Part shown: positions 7,664 through 19,149 of the stretch, in pieces
Layout: every line of letters begins with the position of its first letter
Position numbering within the stretch: position 1 is the stretch's first letter
NCBI GenBank assembly: GCA_963576475.1
Contig: OY754972.1
Location: 36,230,978 to 36,294,977, forward strand
DNA length: 64,000 nt
Source: Molanna angustata
Lineage: Eukaryota > Arthropoda > Insecta > Trichoptera > Molannidae
Direction: 5' to 3'
Position numbers and translations under genes: made by a program
Notes under the pieces: generated by a model
The model's database searches: none
Told to the model about the DNA's origin: nothing
Seen by the model: only the letters and a program-made list of their open reading frames with translations

Positions 7664-10608
7664 CTCGGAAAAGACCTGGCAATCGAAATAAGGACCTGAG
7701 AATCGCTACTTGGAATACGAGAACCCTATACAGAAGTGGAGCCCTGGGAGAAGTTACCAGAGAAATGACGAAATACAAGATAGACATGTTGGCAGTACAG
7801 GAGACTAGATGGACGGGATCTGAGATCTTTGATACAAGAACCCATACAGTACTACACAGTGGAAATGATAAACACCATGAATTTGGAGTGGCCTTTATTG
7901 TCGACCGAAATATGAAAAGCTCCATACTAGACTTTAAGCCCATCAATGAGAGAATGTGTGTCATACGCATAAAAACAAAATTCTTCAACGTATCATTGAT
8001 CAATGTTCATGCGGAAACGGAAGATAAGGATGACACCATAAAGGATGCCTATTACCAGAGACTGGAACACATCTACGATACATTACCATCCAATGATATC
8101 AAAATTGTGATTGGAGATTTGAATGCTAAGATTGGTAGAGACCCTTTACTCCAACATATCACTGGAATGAACAGCTTACATATGGATACTAATAATAATG
8201 GATCTAGAGCGATAGACTTTGCGGAGTCTAGAAATATGATCATAGCCTCTACCCAGTTTCCCAGTAAAAACATCCACAAATGGACATGGACATCACCAGA
8301 TGGCAGATACCATAACCAAATTGACCATGTCATGATAGAAAAAAGAGGAGCATCCAACATCACAAACGTCAGAACTTATCGAGGAGCTAACTGTGACTCC
8401 GACCATTATATGGTGGTGGCCACATATAGGAGCCGAATTGCCAGCAACAGGATACGAAAACCACCAAATACTCCAAAAATCAACACAGAAGCTATAAAAA
8501 CAAGTATCGGACTAGAACAATACCACAACGCACTTGCCAACTATCTACCAGACCATATCAGCAGCGAAAACACCCATGAAGCCCTTGACAATGACTGGAA
8601 TTTGGTTAAAAATGCAGTTATGAGAGCTGCAGAAGAAAGTGTTGGAAATAGACCAAGACAAGATAGGAATCCCTGGTTCGACGAAGTTTGTGAAAGAAGC
8701 GTGGCTGACAAGAATACACTCCGGAAGCAGTTTATTGAAAGACCAACAAGAATTAAAAGACATGCATATGAACAGGCTAGAAGAGAAACAAATAGGCTGA
8801 TAAAGAGAAAGAAGAGAGACTTTCTAAATAATATATTGCTCAAGATGGAAGAGGACTTTACAAATAATAATACGAGGGAAGCATATAAAGGTGTTAACTT
8901 CTTTAAAAAGGGATTCAAGCCAAATACGACACTATGTAAAGATACAAACGGAAACATAATATCAGATAAAGAGCAAATCAAGCAGGTGTGGAAGGAATAC
9001 TTCCATAAACTCCTTAATCCTAACAATGATCTGAGAAATCATACTACTAATATCCCCGCGGAATCAAATAACGAAGAGCCGACAAACCCACCATCAATAA
9101 CAGAAGTAAACATCGCTTTAAGAAAATTAAGAAATAATAAAGCACCTGGAAAGGACAACTTGCCCGCTGAGCTGCTTAAAAATGGAAACGAGCACCTAAA
9201 AAATTTGATACATAGCCTCATTGTAAAGATATGGACCATGGAGGAAATCCCAATGGAATGGCAAACCAGCGTAATATGTCCCATACACAAGAAAGGTGAT
9301 AAATTAAAATGTGAGAACCATAGAGGCATATCATTGCTCTGCGCAGCGTATAAAATCTTTACCACCATACTAAAACAAAGATTAGAGGGATACGCAGAAA
9401 ACCTATTAGGAGAGTATCAGGCAGGCTTTAGAACTGGAAGGTCAACTACGGACCAGTTATTTACAGTCCGCCAGATCCTGTCGAAGTGTTGGGAATTTGA
9501 CATCGATGTGCACCAACTATTCATAGATTTTAAACAGGCATACGATAGCATAGACAGGGAGAGCCTATATGAGATACTGCTACAGTTCCAGATCCCCCCG
9601 AAATTGGTGAGGCTTATCAAATCAACCATGAACAACTCCAGATGTCAGGTCAAGGTAGATGGAGAACTGACGGAGGAATTCGCAGTGTCTCAGGGTCTGA
9701 AACAGGGTGATGGCCTGGCTCCCACTCTCTTCAATATCGTGCTTGAGCATGTGATAAGAAAAACTCTAGTGGACACCAATTCCAATATTTGCTACAAAAG
9801 TAGTCAAATTGCGGATGATATTAACATTATAGGAAGATCAATGACAGCCATTGAAGAAGTCTTCGACCCCTTAGAGACAGCAGCATGTGAAGTGGGATTG
9901 TGTATAAACAAAGAAAAGACAAAAGTAATGGCACAAAGCAGAAACCCGGCGCATCGACCGAGAGGCAGTGTGCAATATAAGGATAACTACTCGTTTGAAG
10001 TAGTGGATCAATTCACTTACCTGGGCTCCAGTCTTACCGAAAATAATGAAGATCCAGCTGAAATAAGAAAAAGAATTACGGCAGCCAATAAAACATATTT
10101 TTCATTGCTCCCTGTTTTTAAATCTCGCAGTGTCCATCGTAAAACAAAAGTCACACTCTACAAGACCATAGTAAGAACAGTGTTGGCATATGGATGCGAG
10201 ACATTAACCTTAACGGCGAAGATGTCTGAAACGCTGGACACCTTTGAAAGAAAGGTACTGCGTAGAATATGCGGCCCCGTGAAGGATGGCGATGAATGGC
10301 GCATTAGACGCAACGATGAGTTGTACAACATATACCAGACCCCAAGTATCTCAACGCACATGAAATTACTTAGGCTGAGATGGGCTGGACATGTACAACG
10401 AATGCCAACCTCACGGGTGCCGAAACGAATCATGACTGGACACCCAGGTGGGAGAAGAAGGGTAGGAAGACCAAGGCTGCGGTGGGAAGATGAGGTCAAA
10501 AAGGATGCGGCTCAGCTTCTCCAAGAGAGGAGCTGGAAAGTGGCAGCAGAGGACAGGATTGGATGGAGGCGAAAGTTAACGGAGGCCAAGGCTCGATTTG
10601 GGCTGTAG
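7615..10608 (+). CDS. RTE-like endonuclease/reverse transcriptase
   Basis: The frame is open from 7615; its first ATG is 7765 (947 residues from there), but the endonuclease box ATWNTRTL (7705-7728) lies upstream, so the true N-terminus is not that ATG. Residues counted from 7765: AP-endonuclease motifs QETRW (E13), GDLN (117-120) and SDH (212-214); reverse transcriptase from about 440 with NNKAPGKDNLPAELL, FIDFKQAYDSI, SQGLKQGDGLAP and the catalytic box IADD (682-685); C-terminal basic region with RKVLRRICGP, WAGHVQRM (873-880) and GRRRVGRPRLRWED. The protein would nick target DNA and copy its own RNA from the nick. No internal stop was seen. The usual aromatic residue before ADD is isoleucine. 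It could be recently active or just past activity. Confidence 0.85.
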   Translation, partial: KDPITKPNTEPRTLTVTRKRPGNRNKDLRIATWNTRTLYRSGALGEVTREMTKYKIDMLAVQETRWTGSEIFDTRTHTVLHSGNDKHHEFGVAFIVDRNMKSSILDFKPINERMCVIRIKTKFFNVSLINVHAETEDKDDTIKDAYYQRLEHIYDTLPSNDIKIVIGDLNAKIGRDPLLQHITGMNSLHMDTNNNGSRAIDFAESRNMIIASTQFPSKNIHKWTWTSPDGRYHNQIDHVMIEKRGASNITNVRTYRGANCDSDHYMVVATYRSRIASNRIRKPPNTPKINTEAIKTSIGLEQYHNALANYLPDHISSENTHEALDNDWNLVKNAVMRAAEESVGNRPRQDRNPWFDEVCERSVADKNTLRKQFIERPTRIKRHAYEQARRETNRLIKRKKRDFLNNILLKMEEDFTNNNTREAYKGVNFFKKGFKPNTTLCKDTNGNIISDKEQIKQVWKEYFHKLLNPNNDLRNHTTNIPAESNNEEPTNPPSITEVNIALRKLRNNKAPGKDNLPAELLKNGNEHLKNLIHSLIVKIWTMEEIPMEWQTSVICPIHKKGDKLKCENHRGISLLCAAYKIFTTILKQRLEGYAENLLGEYQAGFRTGRSTTDQLFTVRQILSKCWEFDIDVHQLFIDFKQAYDSIDRESLYEILLQFQIPPKLVRLIKSTMNNSRCQVKVDGELTEEFAVSQGLKQGDGLAPTLFNIVLEHVIRKTLVDTNSNICYKSSQIADDINIIGRSMTAIEEVFDPLETAACEVGLCINKEKTKVMAQSRNPAHRPRGSVQYKDNYSFEVVDQFTYLGSSLTENNEDPAEIRKRITAANKTYFSLLPVFKSRSVHRKTKVTLYKTIVRTVLAYGCETLTLTAKMSETLDTFERKVLRRICGPVKDGDEWRIRRNDELYNIYQTPSISTHMKLLRLRWAGHVQRMPTSRVPKRIMTGHPGGRRRVGRPRLRWEDEVKKDAAQLLQERSWKVAAEDRIGWRRKLTEAKARFGL

Positions 10609-10623
10609 CGCCATCGAAGAAGA

Positions 10624-10780
10624 AGGACTATGCACTTTACACATATGATGTTAATATGAAGACGATCGGACTTATAGTTTGGGCTGTAGAGAGGATACAA
10701 AGAGGATTATCCGTATGCCGTACGCCATACATACAAACACATCACGAAGGCAGTGCAATCTTTAGACTATCTACGTAACA
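10624..10780 (+). repeat. REP-B, right part
   Basis: After the 12-bp duplication the REP-B sequence resumes with TTTACACATATGATGTTAAT, TTATAGTTTGGGCTGTAGAG and ATCCGTATGCCGTACGCC, matching 27095-27200 in the unbroken copy. Confidence 0.8.
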
Positions 10781-10839
10781 CATACATATATGTGTGGAAA
10801 GTAAAAATAGATATCCAGTCAGGACGAAGTACTTTATTG

Positions 10840-10945
10840 ACTCCGTTATACTAACATACAAATACATTGCGACGACACTTTCAGAAAACACTCTTACCAT
10901 GATACTAGTTGATAATCTTCAATTAAAAAAATATTTTATCATATA
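10840..10945 (+). repeat. REP-C related fragment
   Basis: ACATTGCGACGACACTTTCA and TGATACTAGTTGATAATC resemble 2905-2985 in REP-C. Short and diverged. Confidence 0.45.
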
Positions 10946-11109
10946 TTTTTGTGAATAAACAAATCTATATTTGTAATAAATAATATATCGAGTATGTAGG
11001 TCAGTAAAGTTATATGGTTATACCTACCTATGTACGGTATGCGCTCTTGAATCGTTCATCCGATTGCAATGAAACTTTAATGAATTGTAGAGCGATACCC
11101 GGGACAGTT

Positions 11110-11168
11110 TATATCCTTATTTCTGTAGCTGGTTATCCCACATTGTGGAATATGCCGTGATGGTATGA
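11110..11168 (-). repeat. REP-F fragment
   Basis: Inverted REP-F core: GCTGGTTATCCCACATTGTG and TATGCCGTGATGGTATGA. Confidence 0.6.
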
Positions 11169-11169
11169 G

Positions 11170-11515
11170 TAAATGCAGTATTTATATATTTTTTATGATA
11201 ACTAACTTACCTACTTATATTATTGTAATTTTTTGGTAGACCCATTAGCATTCTGTTTGTTTTAATTTTTATTGAACCGTTTGTAAGGGGAAATCAAAAA
11301 TATGTAATCATTTATTTTTGCCGTGTCTGACCTCGTTGGATAATTGATTATATTACAGAAATACGAAAACAAATCCTGTCTTGTTTGTTTTGATGCCCGT
11401 TAAAGAATATAAAAAAAAATCTTCGATGAGTAACTAAACTTGTTAATAAAACTTGTTAATAATTCATATAAACTTGTTAATTCATATGAATTGAAAATGA
11501 TTTTTCTCTGAAGGT
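11170..11515. other. Unassigned AT-rich stretch
   Basis: Nothing recognised beyond two adjacent ACTTGTTAAT duplications near 11430-11480. Confidence 0.35.
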
Positions 11516-11519
11516 ATGA

Positions 11520-11688
11520 AAGGGACAGGATGAACTGAAGGGACGGGATGAACTGAAGGGACGGGATGAACTGAAGGGACGGGATGAACTGAAGGGACGG
11601 GATGAACTGAAGGGACGGGATGAACTGAAGGGACGGGGGGCACTGAAGGGACGGGAGGCACTGAAGGGACGGGAAGTACTGAAGGGAC
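11520..11688. repeat. 18-bp tandem repeat, about nine units
   Basis: Unit GAAGGGACGGGATGAACT. The first six units are nearly identical and the last three change the ATGAACT part to GGCACT/AGTACT. The period is a multiple of three, so all frames stay open; the PSLQFI / PVPSVH peptides read here are artefacts. Confidence 0.95.
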
Positions 11689-11969
11689 GTCAATCACCGA
11701 TGAAATAGTGCTGGTATCAAATAATGTTAATGAGAAATTTATTTGTGAATGTTGAAACAAATATGTTTGATGAGAAATTAAAATTAAACTAAGCAATATT
11801 GTACAAATATGTATATGTATACAATCGCATGCCATACATAGACTACACACATATACATATTTATGTTATTTTAAGTTATGTACATTCAGGGATGATGTTA
11901 CCTTCAGTGTATTTGTGCGTAGGACCAGCAAAGTCATTTATAATTAATATTTAACAATAAACCAAAGAT

Positions 11970-12232
11970 AATGTACGTATACGTAGGTATGTATGAATAT
12001 ACATATGTGTAAGTATAGGTACGTATAAATATGTGTACGTATAGGTATGTATATATAAATATGTGTACGTATAGGTACGTATATAAATATGTGTACGTAT
12101 AGGTATGTATATATAAATATGTGTACGTATAGGTACGTATATAAATATGTGTACGTAGAGGTATGTATAAATATGTGTACGTATAGGTACGTATATAAAT
12201 ATGTGTACGTAGAGGTACGTATAAATATCTTT
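11970..12232. repeat. Tandem repeat rich in GTACGTATAGGTA
   Basis: Imperfect units of about 25-35 bp built on AAATATGTGTACGTATAGGT with variable TATATA spacers, about eight to nine units. Short ACGTAY/RTACGT palindromes recur in every unit. The 81-codon frame across it is a repeat artefact. Confidence 0.85.
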
Positions 12233-12234
12233 AA

Positions 12235-12355
12235 TCTTGTGGTTGATTTTTTAGCTTGTGGATTGATTTTTATCTTGAAGTTGAAATTTTTCAGCTTGTC
12301 ATTGGATTTTTTCGCTTGTGGTTGTATTATTTAACTTGTGGTTGTTTTATTTTGT
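12235..12355. repeat. Degenerate CTTGTGGTTG tandem motif
   Basis: Loose repetition of (A/G)CTTGTGG(A)TTG(A)TTTTT about five times immediately after the previous array. Confidence 0.5.
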
Positions 12356-12461
12356 AATTTCTACACGTTTTTCATTGTGTTTCTTTAAGTATTTTTTTGC
12401 ACTGGTCGCTTGTGCTCGATTTTGTATACGAATGGATATAGGTATATGAAAATATTTGGAT

Positions 12462-12621
12462 GGGTGGATGGCAGAGCGGTTAGCGCGCTGGGTTAGTAAT
12501 CCAGTGGTCGTGAGTTCGAATCCTGCCTCGACCGATCTCGTTCACCTATAGGACAAGCATTTATGCTTAGTTTAGGGAACGTAGGAAGATGTATATGTAC
12601 TTGTTTAACAAGGACATATTC

Positions 12622-12699
<78 letters not shown>
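12462..12699 (+). mobile_element. SINE-1, tRNA-derived, with poly-A tail
   Basis: The head is tRNA-like: box A TGGCAGAGCGGTTAGCGCG (from 12469) and box B GTTCGAATCC (12514-12523). A non-tRNA body follows (ATTTATGCTTAGTTTAGGG, GTAGGAAGATGTATATGTAC), then about 70 A residues (12629-12699). Inverted relatives lie at 36741-36893, with shorter ones at 36940-36985 and 37455-37510. Transcription by RNA polymerase III from boxes A and B is expected for this class. The long uninterrupted A tract suggests a fairly young copy. Confidence 0.85.
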
Positions 12700-12702
<3 letters not shown>

Positions 12703-13230
12703 ATAGGAAAGGGGTTATGTAATAATATAATGTCACGTGTGACACGTATTGGTACGTGATCAAATAAAAATAAGTAAATATCAAACATTGCATCAACGTT
12801 GTTTATTTCATTTTATCAACTGGGTTAGGGAGAGGATGAGGCGGTGAGGGGTTAGTGGGGGTGGGGCTACCTAGGTACTTGATATTATGTACACATTATA
12901 ATACATATATCTCTACGACTGATTGTGGTAATTCAATACATATCACTTTACGTAAGTTATATTAATTAACTGTTGATTGAATGCTCAACACGTGTTTGGA
13001 TCGGGGTGTCACAATTTCACACAGATAAGATAAAAATAGTACCTACATAATTTTGCAATCATGTTTAGTTGCCATTTCCTCATCAAATCAACTAAATACC
13101 TTTTACTACAAATTTTTAACTTACTTCCAAAAAAGAGGAGATTATCACTTCAATGTTCAACGATCACTGTATAGGTACCACGTTGAACAATTTCGACGTT
13201 TCTTTATTCATTAGATGTCTTGTGAAAAGT
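12700..13230. other. Unassigned stretch
   Basis: AT-rich with a short G-rich patch (GGGAGAGGATGAGGCGGTG...) near 12826-12872. No gene or family recognised. Confidence 0.35.
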
Positions 13231-13233
13231 TTC

Positions 13234-13267
13234 CCATCAGATGTTTTCTTGTGAAAACATCTGATGG
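13234..13267. other. Perfect 15-bp hairpin
   Basis: CCATCAGATGTTTTC pairs fully with GAAAACATCTGATGG across a 4-base loop (TTGT). No U-tract or operon context would suggest a terminator. Confidence 0.7.
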
Positions 13268-13340
13268 TGTATTCACGAGAAAATCATCAACTTCTATTAA
13301 TTATCGACGAAGTTTTTATTTGGTAGAATTCCATTATAAG

Positions 13341-13559
13341 TTATATCTATAATTAAAAGTAAAGACTTTTTGACTATACATTATTTTTTTATTCTGCGCG
13401 ATAGGCCTATTTCGCCTTGTTAGGGCATTAACTAGCTTATAATGCCCTATATATATACATAAGCTAGTTAATGCCCTAACAAGGCGAAATAGGCCTATCG
13501 CGCAGAGTAAAAAAATAATGTAGAATCAAAAAGTCTTTACTTTTAATTATAGATATAAA
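13341..13559. mobile_element. Fold-back element, about 100-bp arms
   Basis: The left arm from 13341 (TATATCTATAATTAAAAGT..., ...CGCGATAGGCCTATTTCGCC) and the reverse complement of the right arm down from 13559 agree almost base for base. A short AT-rich centre (about 13441-13458) separates them. The total is about 219 bp with no open frame, as in fold-back MITEs. ATCAACTTCTAT occurs at about 13286 and again at about 13559, but not at both arm edges, so the target duplication is unresolved. Confidence 0.8.
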
Positions 13560-13687
13560 TCAACTTCTATAATTTCTGTATGCATCTGCAATATTTACGA
13601 CTTATCATGTCAATCTATGATTTATTTATAGACGATACTAGTGCGTGAGAATACATGCACATGTCGTGCTTCTTTTTATAAGGTTAT

Positions 13688-13738
13688 TCACACCTGTCGC
13701 TGATTACCCCACACTGTGGGATGTGTCATGATACTAGG
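13688..13738 (-). repeat. REP-F fragment
   Basis: Inverted core CACCTGTCGCTGATTACCCC and ACACTGTGGGATGTGTCATG. Confidence 0.6.
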
Positions 13739-14127
13739 TATGTAATGTAGGAATCAATTCGATTCCGAAATCGATTTTTCATATCGATAATCGATTTGAC
13801 TGGTAATTCATCTAACAATTTATCTTATCAATAATATAATTATATTCATTAGGTATGTCATTTAGCGAAAGTCTATACTGATGCAATTATATAAATAATT
13901 GAATTTCACATATTCGTAATTTGTCATGATGTGGCAAATAAATGAGCACCAAAAATGAGCAAAAATAGTTACAAATTACCTACGTACAATACAGAAAAAA
14001 ATCTTTATACACTGAGAAAACTGATATTCATAAATAACGTGAATTCAGCTTAAAGTATGGTGAATTCACCATAAGTACGGAGCATAGTGATATCATCAAA
14101 ATTCTCCCGCAACATTCCTCACATCAA

Positions 14128-14259
14128 CGACCGAACGCCCTCGCCAAGGCGACTTGGCTTCTTCAAGGTCAAAACGAAACTTTCGTTTTTCGTTTCGTTT
14201 ACGAAAGTCTCGTTTGAACCCCGAAAACGCCAAGTCACCCCGGCGAAAACGTTCGGTCG
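14128..14259. mobile_element. Small fold-back element, 132 bp
   Basis: Starts CGACCGAACG and ends CGTTCGGTCG. The arms are imperfectly complementary through GCCAAGGCGACTTGGC and ACGAAACTTTCG to a centre near 14187. It is GC-richer than its surroundings. No transposase. Confidence 0.7.
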
Positions 14260-14261
14260 CT

Positions 14262-15505
14262 AATACAAAAAACACTGCGCAAAAACACAAAGTCACTTAT
14301 TCATTCATTTGAAATGGATTTCCACTATGTAAACACAAAAACTCTAGAATCATGTTATTTTAATATTTTTTTAAAATGAATTTCCACAATGTAAACGCCT
14401 CCTAAAAATAAAACACAATCTCAACATTCTGGCCTGTGTCTGTCCGTCACTGAAGTTTTGTAGCGAGACTGCGAGACCGAGTCGACAACCACTCTGCACC
14501 ATGCCGAACAAATGAATGACTGATTGAATGAACGATGAGCAAATGAGAATATTGTGTGGTGCGCTGTCATCATATTTTTGTAGGAAGCACACAAAATGAT
14601 ATGATTCCTCTTAAATGAGATTCTGTAATCGTATTATAGTAGAATTCACTCAAAATAGACTAAAATAGTATGATTTAATATTAAAATTTGATGCTTACTC
14701 TGAAAATAAGACGATTCTGTAATCGTATTTAGTATGTTTCACATAAAATAATATGACTGTAGTATAAATTAATGTTCCATAACTTAAAAAGTTTCACATA
14801 ATTTTATCACACTAAATTAGGGGACTTCATCGTATTTTCAGTGACACTTCTTCATAATAAACTGTGAAAACTTTATAAATACGGTGACTGGTCACTGTTT
14901 TTTATGATTTTAATCTTATTTATGAATACATATCACGTCAATTTATAGGACAGTGGACTATTATTTAATGTGATCAATTTTTAAGATGATGAGCATCATA
15001 ATTCTTCGTTATTTACTCAAATAATTCGATTCCATTTTACACATTTCAATGATAGCGTAATATTAAATGATTATTTCATTATTTTAGGTGACCGCACCTA
15101 TTTTATACTTACATCATGATATTTTTAGATAACACCAAATTGACATTTTTTTCAGTGTATAATAGGTATTGGTAGGTACATTTCAAAAGCAAACAAAAAA
15201 TGTAATTGTGAGGATGTGGGTGAGCACTGTGTATGCGTCTGTAAGAGGACGAGGATGTATGTTAAAGGAAGTGTGTGAGGGCATATAAAAGGATATTTTC
15301 CGCTTACAAATAATATTTTTTAATTAAGGCATTTCGCATTATTTCACTAAAGATATCTGACATATTAATTGTATTACTGCTGCCCAAAAGCGTGTTCCAC
15401 AATTAATAATATTGGAGAACAATTTTAACGTAGGTACATACAGTAAAATAATTTAAAGATTTTTCAAGATTTACAACAGTGCGACTATAGAATACCTAGT
15501 ATTCT
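14262..15505. other. Unassigned AT-rich stretch
   Basis: No protein frame or repeat relation recognised. GATTCTGTAATCGTATT appears twice (near 14619 and 14713), a local duplication. Confidence 0.35.
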
Positions 15506-15506
15506 A

Positions 15507-16353
<847 letters not shown>

Positions 16354-16567
16354 TATAGTATAGAATTTTGGTTACTTAAGCTTCTGACGGCAATGTCTAC
16401 CAGAAATTGTCTTATTAAACACTCGTTATGAAATAAACCGTATTTTTATGTATGTTTTTATTATGAACATCGGGTCTATAAAGCGAAAGTTGATATGCTA
16501 TTATTTGTAAGAAAGCATTATGTAATACAAAAAAATGAAATGTTTTTGTCAACGCAAAAAATAATAT

Positions 16568-18130
16568 ATATTTATTTATTTATTTATTTATTATATATAC
16601 GCCCTTAATAGGGCATTTACAAAAAAATACAGGATAAATAGAACAATGTAGGCACAACAAAATAACAATAAGTGTAAATACATCGATTATATAGGTACAT
16701 AATAAAAAAACGTAAGTAGTTAAAGGAAGAACAATATAAAACAACATAATACAACATAATAAAAGAAAATAGAGGTAAATGATAAAAAAAAACTAGACAT
16801 AAAAGAAGAAAAAAAATAAACAGTATTACATATTCAATTTAAACAACAAAAATAAACAAAGCAAAATAAAAATCAAAAATTATAATATGCGTTAAGCATC
16901 CTTTTGAAACCATCTATAGTGTGTACATTAAATATATCAACAGCACTATATTGGTTTCCAAGGCGGTGCAATCTATGTATTGGTGAGTTAATGATAAAGT
17001 TATTTCGAAGATTCTCTATATGAAAAGGTGCATTTTGACGTGAAGCAAACCTTGTAGGTACTCTGAATTTTATCATTTCAACTATGTCAGGGGTGTCCAA
17101 TATACCGTTGATTATTTTAAATAAACAAATTAAATCACAAACCGTTCTTCTGTTTGATAATTTCGATAAATTTAAAATACTCATTATAAAATCATAATTT
17201 AATTTTTCTAAAGGAATGGATAATTTATAATTTACAAATCTTAAAAATTTATGTTGAACCCTTTCGACCCTCAATGAGTGCACATTATAAAACGGTGACC
17301 ATATAGTTGAATTATATTCAAGATTACTACGAACAAGTGATGTATATAGGGTTTTAAATGTATTAATAGATCTAAAATTTTTGACGGTTCTCAAAATATA
17401 TCCAAGGCATTTCAAAGCTTTATTAGTTGTTTCAGTTATGTGAGAAATAAATGTAAGCCTCTCATCAAACAATATACCAAGATCCTTTATTGATGTTACT
17501 TTAGTTAAGTTATTGTTGTCTATTGTGTATTGAAAATTGATACTAGTTTTATTTCTACAGAATCTGATGAATTGAAATTTAGTATAGTTTAGGTATAAAG
17601 AATTCGAAGCACACCACTCGAGTAAATGGTTAAGATTTAATTGTAACGCCATACAGTCGTTTAAGTTCTTTATCGTTTTGTAAATTTTTAAGTCATCTGC
17701 AAAAAGTAAGAACTGAGCATCATGGAATATATCGACAATATCATTAATAAATAAAAGAAATAAAACTGGACCCAAGTGAGAACCTTGTGGGACACCACTC
17801 TTTGCAATGAATTGATTAGATATATTGGTATACAACTTGACAGAGAGTTTACGTGATAATAAGTAACTGGACAGCCACTTTAAAATACTCATTCCAATTC
17901 CAAACGAGTCAAGTTTTTTGAGTAATATGAGGTGTGAAACCCTGTCGAATGCTTTACTGAAGTCTGTGTAGATTGCATCAACTTGACATTTTGAATCTAA
18001 ACTTTTTGATATATAGTTTTCATATATGAGTAAATTGGTCAAAGTAGATCTACCGTTGATAAATCCATGTTGGTATGGAGAAATAACCTTTTTTGCTTCA
18101 ATCATAAACTTAGAGAGACAACCCTGCAAC
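16568..18130 (-). pseudogene. 5'-truncated CR1/Jockey-like LINE reverse transcriptase
   Basis: The minus strand carries about 410 uninterrupted codons of reverse transcriptase (stop near 16873). Motifs in order are ISPYQHGFINGRSTLTNL, IYTDFSKAFDRVSH, SGVPQGSHLGPVLFLLFIND, the catalytic FADD at 17692-17703, KDLGILFDERLTF and a C-terminal SLRVERVQHKFLRFVNY. The 3' UTR of about 300 bp ends in an AAATAAAT-type tail at 16568-16593. The 5' portion with endonuclease is missing; the break at about 18130 falls on a short duplication of CAACCCTG. The lack of RNase H and the tail type fit the CR1/Jockey group; the exact clade is open. With no internal stop, it is a fairly recent dead-on-arrival insertion. 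Confidence 0.85.
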
Positions 18131-18139
18131 AACCCTGTT

Positions 18140-19148
18140 TAATTGTGCAATCGCGATGCCTTTTCAGGGTAATTTTTTATTTCCTCTTTTCAACGTTCTG
18201 CAAGCAACTACTTGCATTCTAATAAAGAGCTCGACATGTAAAGGAATGCAGGTGACACTTTTATATAGCGTGGTTGCAAATGTAGCAAGCAGTAGGTATG
18301 CTGCGCAATGTTGAACGTACGCAACGTGATTTTATTGGTTGATTCAAATTAGAATATTTCACGACTAACCATTGATTGTTCATTTTCATACTGCAAATTA
18401 AAAACAAGTTATGTCAATCACAGTTGTTATAAATTAATAATAATATACCTACAGAAAGGTTAAAGATACATAATATTATAATGAGCACGATATAAATGTA
18501 ATGGTGTTTAAAGAATTACACTTCGTTATATGTGAAAAGAAAACTTTGATCACTTTGATGATGTGTTTTCATCTTAGATCTGGGGGGCAACTCCCGCCAA
18601 ACAGTGAAATCAAAACCCTCACGTTAACCAGCATCGAGTAGGTATATAATTATCTTACGGAGTACTATAATATTTGACGATTTTTCAAGAAACAAAAATT
18701 TAATGAATTTCGGTTGAATTTTGACCTCAGCGCGATCATTAGTTATTATAAAATACGGGACAATAGTGGCTGCTACCGTATTCTTTCGCTTGGCGAGCTC
18801 TACATACCTACCAACAGTTGATATAACCTTTCCGTGAAGCTCTTTAGGATGTCAGCAAACAAACAAAAAAAGAAAACAAACATGATCTATATTTCTATCT
18901 CTGTTTATAGCATCCGTAGGAAGATTTCATTTACAGGCAAAAATCTATTTATGATTCACGTATTTTATATTGCTCTTTTACTAGACTCTGTGAAATGATA
19001 TGAAAAACTGGGTCGAGGCAGTACCTACACATCTTTACTCTTTCAGGTCACCAGATATTTAAATTAAAAATAAAAAAAAAATCTCCATAATAAGTAGTGC
19101 AAATAAGAAGCAGCCTTATTTATCATACAATTAAGATCTCGTGTTATT
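18140..19148. other. Unassigned stretch
   Basis: AT-rich. No coding frame or repeat relation recognised apart from a weak SINE-1-like TGGGTCGAGGCAGTACC at about 19009-19026. Confidence 0.35.
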
Positions 19149-19149
19149 T

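Larger units (their letters stand above)
7304..10623 (+). mobile_element. Full-length RTE-like LINE, 3,320 bp
   Basis: Bounded by 12-bp direct repeats (7292-7303, 10624-10635). It has a 5' leader of about 310 bp, one long endonuclease/reverse-transcriptase frame, and a 3' UTR of only about 15 bp ending in a GAAGAAG tail. Lack of a separate ORF1 and of RNase H, the short 3' UTR and the repeat-like rather than poly-A tail fit the RTE clade. It lies inside REP-B, whose unbroken relative is at 26461-27345. Confidence 0.85.

Noticed and set aside
11400..11850. Pro/Ser/His-rich repeat proteins
   Set aside because: Produced by the 18-bp tandem repeat, whose period is a multiple of three, in two frames at once.
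12462..12535. tRNA gene
   Set aside because: Boxes A and B are present but the sequence continues into a SINE body and poly-A, and related copies exist; acceptor pairing is not convincing.
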